Source: an uncultured Ellagibacter sp. (GTDB lineage: Bacteria; Actinomycetota; Coriobacteriia; Coriobacteriales; Eggerthellaceae). From it: DNA of 64,000 bases. Made by a program: the position numbers and the translations under genes. Each line of letters opens with the position of its first letter. The stretch's first letter is position 1. This document shows, piece by piece, positions 16,462 through 22,861 of the stretch. Below the pieces are notes generated by a model. It was not told where the DNA came from. It saw nothing but the letters and a program-made list of their open reading frames with translations, and ran no database searches. The stretch spans positions 186,001-250,000 of the forward strand of contig NZ_CAKUBT010000002.1 in NCBI RefSeq assembly GCF_934643285.1, written 5' to 3'.

Positions 16462-17505
16462 ATGGGCGATATTCGCGAACAGGTCAAGGAATACTACAGC
16501 AAGATGTCCATCGACAACGGTGGTGAGATGGCAACTCATACCTGCAGCTGCGGCACCGACAGCTTGCCCCAGTACATCAAGGATGTCTTAGCCGAGATCC
16601 CCGAGGAAATCACCTCGCGCTTCTATGGTTGCGGAAGCCCGCTTCCGCCGGCGCTTGAAGGATGCACCGTGCTCGACCTGGGCTGCGGCACTGGTCGCGA
16701 CGTCTATCTGGCGAGCAAGCTCGTCGGCCCCGAGGGTAAGGTTATCGGCGTCGACATGAACCCCGATCAGCTTGCGTTCGCCAAGAGCCATCGGGCTGAA
16801 ATGGCCGCGAAGTTCTACGACAACGTAGAGCTCATCGAAAGCTACATCGAAGACCTCTCCGCAATTCCCGACGGATCGGTCGATGTGGTCATCTCAAACT
16901 GCGTCATCAACCTCTCGCCTATGAAGGAGCAGGTCTTCAAGGAGATTTGGCGCGTGCTCAAGATTGGCGGGGAGCTGTACTTCGCCGACATTTTCGCTGA
17001 TCGCCGCATTCCGAAGGAAATCAACGAGAACCCGCTTCTTCTGGGCGAGTGCTTGGGTGGCGCGATGTACATTGAGGACTTCCGTCGCATGATGGCGCGC
17101 GTGGGCTGGGTCGACTTCCGCTATATGAGCTCGTCGGCGGCCAGCATCGACAACCCCGAGGTCGAGGCGCTCGTGGGCAACATCCAGTTCAGCTCGCGCA
17201 CCGTCCGCGCGTTCAAGTTGCCCGATACGCTGGAGGACATTTGCGAGCAATACGGCCAGACGGCGATCTACCGCGGAGGCATCGAGGGCTGCGAGAACTA
17301 CTTCGACCTGGACGATCATCACCGCTTCTTCAAGGATTTGCGCCTCGATGTGTGCGGCAACTCTTGCAGCTACGTGCAGGATACCCGTTTCGGCAAGTAC
17401 TTCGAGATCTTCGGCGATCGCTCTATCCATTTCGGCCCCTATGAGGGCTGCGGCAACGCCCCCTCGGTTGACGGCGGCGGCTGCTGCGGTGGTGGTTGCT
17501 GCTAG
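16462..17505 (+). CDS. arsM: arsenite S-adenosylmethionine methyltransferase
   Basis: 347 residues. It methylates trivalent arsenic with SAM in the cytoplasm. The SAM motif is LDLGCGTGRD (71-80). The three catalytic cysteines of algal ArsM (Cys72, Cys174, Cys224) match Cys57 (FYGCGSP), Cys147 (SNCVINL) and Cys197 (LGECLGGA). A C-terminal domain has more cysteines (CGNSCSY, EGCGN), and the protein ends in a CCGGGCC tail, a likely soft-metal binder. It is divergent from a transporter operon and 129 bases before a DUF2703 gene, another arsenic-associated family. Start: first ATG after AAGAAAGGTGAG. Confidence 0.92.
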   Translation: MGDIREQVKEYYSKMSIDNGGEMATHTCSCGTDSLPQYIKDVLAEIPEEITSRFYGCGSPLPPALEGCTVLDLGCGTGRDVYLASKLVGPEGKVIGVDMNPDQLAFAKSHRAEMAAKFYDNVELIESYIEDLSAIPDGSVDVVISNCVINLSPMKEQVFKEIWRVLKIGGELYFADIFADRRIPKEINENPLLLGECLGGAMYIEDFRRMMARVGWVDFRYMSSSAASIDNPEVEALVGNIQFSSRTVRAFKLPDTLEDICEQYGQTAIYRGGIEGCENYFDLDDHHRFFKDLRLDVCGNSCSYVQDTRFGKYFEIFGDRSIHFGPYEGCGNAPSVDGGGCCGGGCC

Positions 17506-17525
17506 CGAGTGCGGGCTGGCCTCTT

Positions 17526-17601
17526 CCCGCTCCTGTTGTTTACCTGCCAACGCGTCGGCGGGCCGTGCCCTGCCGCGCGTTCTGGCGTATGATGGGGCAA
17601 A
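17526..17601 (+). repeat. 76-bp dispersed repeat, copy A, with -10 box
   Basis: Nearly identical to 25381-25457; differences cluster in the middle third and include one indel. Both copies end in a shared stretch holding TATGAT (here 17588-17593) followed by GGGGCAAA, and both lie just upstream of a gene (17635 here; hypE there). It may be a mobile or duplicated promoter element. Confidence 0.7.
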
Positions 17602-17634
17602 CTGAGAAATCGCTTCATCCACGAAGGGGGATTC

Positions 17635-18402
17635 ATGTCCAAGAAGGAAAAGAAGCAGAAGCTGGGAAAACTCGCTCAGGCGGCGAAGCGCGCCAGAAAG
17701 GGCAAGGCGTCGGCTGACGAGTGCTCGTGCGGCCAGCCCACCGAGCGCGCGATCGTCGCGTTCGATCAGTGGCAGCCCTCGCCCGTGCCCGCCGCGGAGT
17801 CGGCGACGCTTCCGCCCTATAGCTCGGATGCGTCTTACAGCTGCTCCGACGATGCCTACGCCGGGCGCAAGAAAACAGTTGTCGTCGACTTTTTGTACCT
17901 CGATCTTACGGTGTGCGAGCGCTGCCAGGGTGCTGACAAGCGCGTCGAGCGCGCGGTCGAGCTGTGCCGCCCGGTGCTTGCTGCATGCGGCTACGACATC
18001 ACGCTGAACTCGGTAAACGTCGATAGCGAATGGCTCGCCGAGCAGTATAGCTTCTATAGCTCGCCGACCGTTCGCGTGAACAACGTCGACATCTGCCCCT
18101 CTATCGAGGAGAACGACTGCGACTGCTGCAGCGACATCGCCAACTACGATGTCAAGTGCCGCCTGTTCCCGTTCAACGGCACGTACTACGAGGTGCCGCC
18201 GACGGATTTGCTCGTGCGCGGCATCATGGAAGTCGTGCTCCAAGGCCGCACGGCCGAGCCTGGTGCCGACAAGCCCTACGAGCTGCCCGAGAACCTTGCT
18301 GGGTTCTTCGCTGGCAAGCGCAAAAAGGACGCGGAGAATCGTGCTGAGCAGGGCGAGAGCTGCTGCGGGGACGGCGACGAGTCCTCTTCTTCGAGCTGCT
18401 GA
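17635..18402 (+). CDS. DUF2703 thioredoxin-like cysteine-rich protein
   Basis: 255 residues, soluble. A basic N-terminal helix (KKEKKQKLGKLAQAAKRARKG) precedes a CSC pair. The core (about 80-155) looks thioredoxin-like, with strand VVVDFLYLDL and CxxC at Cys94/Cys97 (TVCERCQ), then a cis-Pro-like SSPTVRVNNVD. A Cys-rich loop (DICPS...CDCCSD) and a tail with SCCGDGDE and a terminal Cys follow. This matches DUF2703, whose members are often beside arsenic genes; function is unproven, with redox or metalloid handling likely. An AAGGGGGATT ribosome site precedes the ATG, and the upstream repeat supplies a -10 box. Confidence 0.72.
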   Translation: MSKKEKKQKLGKLAQAAKRARKGKASADECSCGQPTERAIVAFDQWQPSPVPAAESATLPPYSSDASYSCSDDAYAGRKKTVVVDFLYLDLTVCERCQGADKRVERAVELCRPVLAACGYDITLNSVNVDSEWLAEQYSFYSSPTVRVNNVDICPSIEENDCDCCSDIANYDVKCRLFPFNGTYYEVPPTDLLVRGIMEVVLQGRTAEPGADKPYELPENLAGFFAGKRKKDAENRAEQGESCCGDGDESSSSSC

Positions 18403-18440
18403 TAGGCAGCCTGCAGGCGGTCGCCTGCAAAGAGCTCGTT

Positions 18441-18474
18441 ATGCATTGTTTCGCGCAGATAAAAGACAATACAT
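18441..18474 (+). promoter_or_regulatory. imperfect inverted repeat upstream of the phnD-like operon
   Basis: ATGCATTGTTT (18441-18451) and AGACAATACAT (18464-18474) are inverted copies with 9 of 11 matches, spaced 12 bases. They lie about 40 bases upstream of the -10 element and could be an operator. A short hairpin (18412-18429) after the DUF2703 stop precedes them. Confidence 0.35.
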
Positions 18475-18495
18475 AGCATTAGATTTAGTCTATTA

Positions 18496-18520
18496 CTTTC
18501 AATAAATGTAGTAGAATAAG
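18496..18520 (+). promoter_or_regulatory. 25-bp promoter-like element shared with the trkH cluster
   Basis: This element with TAGAAT as -10 (18512-18517) matches 39415-39439 at 21 of 25 positions. The common core is TTTCA-R-TAAATGTA-S-TAGAATA. No standard -35 is present. Predicted transcription starts near 18524. A stem GCGGGTGC/GCACCCGC (18531-18557) would form in the roughly 68-nt leader before the phnD-like gene. Confidence 0.5.
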
Positions 18521-18591
18521 CGTTAACAATGCGGGTGCGCAGTTGATGTGCACCCGCGCTGCATCTTTAGGGAAAGTAAGGAAGGACGAAA

Positions 18592-19671
18592 ATGGAACTC
18601 AACCTCAATCGCCGCCAGTTCGTCGCGGCGGGAACCGTTGCTGCGATGGGCGCTATGGCCGGTTTGGCAGGGTGCTCCTCGAACGATTCCAAGACTGAAG
18701 CCAAGACCGACGACAAGAAGGTCGAAGCCCCCGAAAAGCTCGTGTTCGCGTGGGAGCCGGGCGCGTCGGAGGGCAAGTACGAGAACATGCGTGACCTCAT
18801 CGCCGAAGCGATGGCCGAGGGCGCGGGCGTGCCGTGCGAGCCTATGACCACCACCGACTACAACGTGTGCATCGAGGCCGTGAACTCGGGCAAGGCCCAC
18901 TACGCCTCGCTCGGTGCCAAGGAGTACGTCGAGCTCCACAAGAAAAACCCTGCAGTCGAGGTGGCCTGGGTCCTCTCCGACGGGGAAGGCAAGCTGAACC
19001 AGGTTTCCTACCATTCCCAGATTCTCGTGCTCGACGAGAACGCTGACAAGTACAAAAAGGGCGACTCCTACGAGCTTTCGCAGGACGCCATGAAGGGCAA
19101 GAACATGTCCTGGGTCGAGCTTTCCTCGACTTCGGGCTACGTCATTCCCTCGATCGCGCTCGCGACCGAGTTCGGCATCTCCGACTCCGAGGAGCTCGGC
19201 GAGTCGGGCAAGTTCTTCAACACGGTGCTCTTCGGCGGCAGCCATGTGAACTCCATCTACAACGTGCTCACCGGCGACGCCGACTTCTGCGCGTGCGATG
19301 ACACCGGCGCCGCGAACAACTACAACGTCATCGAGGGCGAAAACGGCGAGCTCGGCGCGGTCTACGAGATCAAATCCGGCCTTGAGGCCCCGCTCGACAA
19401 GTACGCAGGTGTGAAGCTGCGCTGCGTGTCGTCCCTGCCCGTTCCGGCCGTTCCCTTCGTCGTGAACACCGATTACGTTCCCGAGGACATGAACAAGAAG
19501 GTCGTCGACTACATGTGCTCCGACGCGGTCTCCGGCAACAAGGAGCTGTTCAAGGACCCGAAGGACAAGGACACCGTGACCAAGTGGAAGCAGACCACGG
19601 GCAAGGTCACCTTCACCCCTGCCGACGACTCCTATTACGACGACTTCCGCAAGCTCATCGGCGAGGAATAG
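18592..19671 (+). CDS. cysteine-rich Tat lipoprotein, PhnD/AioX-like ABC substrate-binding protein
   Basis: 359 residues. A twin-arginine leader (NRRQF, residues 6-10) and lipobox (LAG-Cys28) predict an anchored extracytoplasmic protein. The fold pattern is PhnD: EPGASEGKYENMRDLI, AVNSGKAHYASLGAKEYV, LSSTSGYVIPS. The mature part has six cysteines (82, 93, 233, 235, 278, 309), with a CxC at 233-235 in TGDADFCACDDTG, the strand that lines the ligand cleft in this family. PhnD-like AioX proteins bind arsenite through cysteine, so a metalloid ligand is plausible beside arsM; phosphonate or phosphite is the alternative. It heads the operon with its ATPase and permease. GGAAGGAC precedes the ATG. 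Confidence 0.85.
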   Translation: MELNLNRRQFVAAGTVAAMGAMAGLAGCSSNDSKTEAKTDDKKVEAPEKLVFAWEPGASEGKYENMRDLIAEAMAEGAGVPCEPMTTTDYNVCIEAVNSGKAHYASLGAKEYVELHKKNPAVEVAWVLSDGEGKLNQVSYHSQILVLDENADKYKKGDSYELSQDAMKGKNMSWVELSSTSGYVIPSIALATEFGISDSEELGESGKFFNTVLFGGSHVNSIYNVLTGDADFCACDDTGAANNYNVIEGENGELGAVYEIKSGLEAPLDKYAGVKLRCVSSLPVPAVPFVVNTDYVPEDMNKKVVDYMCSDAVSGNKELFKDPKDKDTVTKWKQTTGKVTFTPADDSYYDDFRKLIGEE

Positions 19672-19722
19672 CGCTCCATGCCGCATACTGGGTGGCATGA
19701 CTGAAAGGGAAAGGAGGCGCCG

Positions 19723-20508
19723 ATGGGTGCGACTGAGACATTGCTCCAGGTCGAGGGGCTGACGAAAAGCTACGATGGTTCCTTGAAGGCACTCGAAGAC
19801 GTCTCCTTCTCCTTGAATCGCGGGGAGTTCGTCTCCCTTATCGGCAGCTCGGGGGCGGGCAAGTCCACGCTTTTGCGCTGCATCAACCGCCTGATCGACC
19901 CGACTTCCGGCTCCGTCGTGTTCGATGGTCGGGAAACGACGTCGGCGCGCGGCCGCGCGCTGCGCGAGATTCGCCGCCGCATGGCGATGGTGTTTCAGGG
20001 GTACAACCTGGTCTATCGGTCGACGGCAATCGAGAACGTTCTTCAGGGCCGTCTTGGTTACAAGAATTCCCTCACGGGCGCTCTCAGCATATTCACGGAA
20101 GAGGAAAAGCGCGCTGCATTCGACGCCCTCGAGCGCGTGGGGCTCGGGTGCTGCGCGTACATGCGCGCCGACCAGCTTTCAGGCGGGCAGAAGCAGCGTG
20201 TCGGCATCGCCCGCGCGTTGGTGCAGGACCCGCTGCTCATCTTGGCCGACGAGCCCATCGCAAGCCTCGACCCGAAATCGTCGAGAACGGTGATGGAGCA
20301 TCTGCGCTGGGCCGCAGACGAGCGGGGAATCGCCTGCTTGGTAAGCCTTCATCAGGTGGAATACGCGCTCGAGTTCTCCGATCGCATCATCGCGGTGTCG
20401 GACGGCAAGCTCGTTTTCGACGGGGCCCCGGATGATTTGACCCCAAGCATCATCGCGTCGGTCTATGGCGAGGAGGATCCCTCGAGCTCGACTGCGGAGT
20501 GCTGCTGA
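19723..20508 (+). CDS. PhnC-family ABC transporter ATP-binding protein
   Basis: 261 residues with intact Walker A (GSSGAGKST), signature (LSGGQKQRVGIARAL), Walker B (LILADEPIASLDP) and switch His (SLHQVEYAL). The SLHQVE form and the ASLDPKSS segment are typical of PhnC. It pairs with the PhnD-like protein (51 bases upstream) and the fused permease, whose start overlaps its stop as TGATG. It ends in ECC, keeping the cysteine-rich trend of the operon. AAAGGAGG precedes the ATG. Confidence 0.9.
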   Translation: MGATETLLQVEGLTKSYDGSLKALEDVSFSLNRGEFVSLIGSSGAGKSTLLRCINRLIDPTSGSVVFDGRETTSARGRALREIRRRMAMVFQGYNLVYRSTAIENVLQGRLGYKNSLTGALSIFTEEEKRAAFDALERVGLGCCAYMRADQLSGGQKQRVGIARALVQDPLLILADEPIASLDPKSSRTVMEHLRWAADERGIACLVSLHQVEYALEFSDRIIAVSDGKLVFDGAPDDLTPSIIASVYGEEDPSSSTAECC

Positions 20509-22211
20509 TGGCTCTTCTCAAGAAGCGCGGATGCGCCAGTTGCCAGCCGGCTGGTGAACCGCTCGCAGACGAGGGGAAGGCGTCGCCCGACCCGCTGTTC
20601 TTCCCGAAACGACACGCGTCCTATGCGGGCATTCTCGTCGCCTTCCTCGCGGTGACCTTCGTCGCGGGTGGCCACATCGATTTCAGCTTCCTCGATGCGG
20701 CCAAGGACTTCCCTGGCGGCTTCGTGTGGTTCATCGAGCAGTTCATGCCGAACGCCAAGGCGTTCGACCAGATGGGGAAGATCACTTCCGCGCTCGCCAT
20801 GACCATCTTAGACGCCATCGCCGCAGGCACGCTTGCCGCTATCATCGCGTTTGTCCTGGCCGTCATCGCCTCGCGTGTATCGGGGGTCGGCGGCCCTGTT
20901 CAGATGGTCATCCGCGCGTTTGCGACGGTGCTGCGCAACATCCCGACCGTCGCATGGGGCTTCATACTGCTCTTCTCTTTCAAACAGGCGGAATTCACCG
21001 GTTTTCTGGCGCTGTTCTTCAAGAGCCTCGGTTTCCTGACGCGCGCCTTCATCGAGACGATCGATGAGGCGGATGCGGGATCGATCGAGGCGCTCAAGGC
21101 AACGGGGGCGTCAAAACTCCAGATCATCGTGCACGGTGTCTTCCCGTTAAGCCTGACGCAGGTGGTGAGCTGGGTTCTCTATATGATCGAGACGAACTTC
21201 CGAGACGCGACGCTCGTCGGCATGCTCACGGGCACGGGAATCGGGTTCGTGTTCAACTGGTATTACCGTACGTTCAAATATCCCACGGCCGGGCTCGTCA
21301 TCATCTGCATCGCCGTGGCGGTGATCGTCGTCGAGGCGGTTTCCAACTACGTGCGTCGCCGCATCGGCGCGCCCGACGGCCATTCAGGCGAGATGCGCGC
21401 CTCGCGCGGGAAGATCAAGGTGCGCGTTCGCACGACCTCGGGCACCGTGCTCGCCGTGCTTGTCGCCTTCCTCGCCGTCGCGACGACCTACACGATGGTG
21501 AACATGGGCTACGGCTCTGCAGACACGATGCAGGCGGCGTCCGATCTGGTCGAGTACTTCAAGCTCATGTTCCTCTCCCCTTACCTTTCGAACTACACCT
21601 GGGCCGACATGTTCGAGGGGCTTGCCGTCACCCTCTGCATCGCGGTGCTGGCGACGGCGGGCGGTGCGCTCATTGCGCTCGTGCTGTCGCTCTTTGCGGC
21701 GAGCAACCTATCGAACAAGCTTTTGAGCAACATCATCAAGACCGTGATGGCCGTCATCCGTTCGGTTCCTACGATTATTTGGGTGCTCGTGTTCACCGTT
21801 GCCATCGGGCTTGGCTCCGAGGCCGCCGTGATCGGCATGATGTTCCACACCGTTTCCTTCCTGACGAAGGCGTTCTCCGAGGCGTTCGAGGAGGTCGACC
21901 GGGGCTCCCTTGAGGCCCTCAAGGCGACGGGCGCGACGTGGTGGCAGCAGGTTGCGCGCGGCGTGTTCCCCGACAAGCTCAACGAGATACTGTCGTGGGT
22001 GTTCATCCGATTCGAGAACAACTTCGTCGGAGCGGTCACCGTCGGCGCCATCGCGGGCTCGGGCGGCATCGGTTACTATCTCTACATCGTTGCGAACTAC
22101 ATGTTCAACTGGCACGAGATGGGGCTCATCATCTATCTCTGCCTTGCCGTGTCAGTCACGTTGGAAATCATCGCCACGCAGCTGCGCAAGCGCTTCATCG
22201 TGCATCGCTAG
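20508..22211 (+). CDS. fused PhnE-PhnE permease (two permease domains in one chain)
   Basis: 567 residues. Two full PhnE-type permease domains are joined head to tail. The first (about 25-280) carries EALKATGASKLQIIVHGVFP and the second (about 310-560) EALKATGATWWQQVARGVFP, both matching the EAA loop. The linker around 283-305 is basic. The cytoplasmic N-terminus has a CASC pair. A single chain can therefore provide the whole membrane channel for the PhnC ATPase; standard systems use one or two separate PhnE proteins. The start codon overlaps the phnC stop. The operon seems to end here; an LRR gene follows after 29 bases with its own -10. Confidence 0.9.
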   Translation: MALLKKRGCASCQPAGEPLADEGKASPDPLFFPKRHASYAGILVAFLAVTFVAGGHIDFSFLDAAKDFPGGFVWFIEQFMPNAKAFDQMGKITSALAMTILDAIAAGTLAAIIAFVLAVIASRVSGVGGPVQMVIRAFATVLRNIPTVAWGFILLFSFKQAEFTGFLALFFKSLGFLTRAFIETIDEADAGSIEALKATGASKLQIIVHGVFPLSLTQVVSWVLYMIETNFRDATLVGMLTGTGIGFVFNWYYRTFKYPTAGLVIICIAVAVIVVEAVSNYVRRRIGAPDGHSGEMRASRGKIKVRVRTTSGTVLAVLVAFLAVATTYTMVNMGYGSADTMQAASDLVEYFKLMFLSPYLSNYTWADMFEGLAVTLCIAVLATAGGALIALVLSLFAASNLSNKLLSNIIKTVMAVIRSVPTIIWVLVFTVAIGLGSEAAVIGMMFHTVSFLTKAFSEAFEEVDRGSLEALKATGATWWQQVARGVFPDKLNEILSWVFIRFENNFVGAVTVGAIAGSGGIGYYLYIVANYMFNWHEMGLIIYLCLAVSVTLEIIATQLRKRFIVHR

Positions 22212-22240
22212 GTGCGTGGCTTTTCGGGTAAGATGGCCGC

Positions 22241-22861
22241 ATGGAATCATTCGAACTGACATTGACGCATTATTCAGGCGATGGGGAAAGCGTCGTCGTG
22301 CCGGAAGGCGTGACGGTTATTGCTCATCGTGCGTTCGCGAACAACGGTTCCGTGCGCGAGGTCTTGCTGCCCGAGGGCGTCATGGAGGTGGCGAGCCAAG
22401 CGTTCGGCTCATGCGTGCATTTGCGGCGCGTCTCGCTTCCAGGCTCGCTTGAGGTGCTCGGCCCCGCCGCGTTCCGTGGATGTCGCGAACTGCGGGAGAT
22501 CAGCCTTCCAAAGAAGGTGAAGACCATCTCTGAGCAGGTGTTTCTTCGTTGCTTCCATTTAGAGGAGGCCGTCTTGCCCGAAGGGCTTGAGGTGATCGAG
22601 AACGAGGCGTTCCGCAAATGCGGCGATCTTCGGTCGATCGACCTCCCGTCAACCGTGAACTGGATCGGCGAGCGATGCTTCAAAGACTGCGCCTCGCTTG
22701 AGGAGGTAACGCTGCCTGCGGGGGTGCGCTCGCTTGAATCCGAGGTATTCGCGGGGTGCGCGAGCTTGCGGGCGGTTCGCTCGGCTTGCGCGCTCGACTA
22801 CATCGCGCCCGACGCGTTCGACGGCTGCGCAGCGATCGAGGTGCGCCCATGGACCGAGTGA
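22241..22861 (+). CDS. BspA-type leucine-rich repeat protein (LRR_5), cytoplasmic
   Basis: 206 residues made almost wholly of about seven BspA/LRR_5 repeats of about 23 residues, each close to L-P-x-x-V-x-x-I-x-x-x-A-F-x-x-C-x-x-L-R-x-V. A conserved Cys occupies nearly every repeat (SCVHL, GCREL, RCFHL, KCGDL, DCASL, GCASL, GCAAI). There is no signal peptide or anchor, unlike most BspA surface proteins, so it is likely intracellular and may mediate protein contacts. A TAAGAT -10 box lies 6 bases before the ATG (possible leaderless mRNA). The last 13 bases overlap the molybdoenzyme start, indicating coupled translation. Confidence 0.85.
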   Translation: MESFELTLTHYSGDGESVVVPEGVTVIAHRAFANNGSVREVLLPEGVMEVASQAFGSCVHLRRVSLPGSLEVLGPAAFRGCRELREISLPKKVKTISEQVFLRCFHLEEAVLPEGLEVIENEAFRKCGDLRSIDLPSTVNWIGERCFKDCASLEEVTLPAGVRSLESEVFAGCASLRAVRSACALDYIAPDAFDGCAAIEVRPWTE

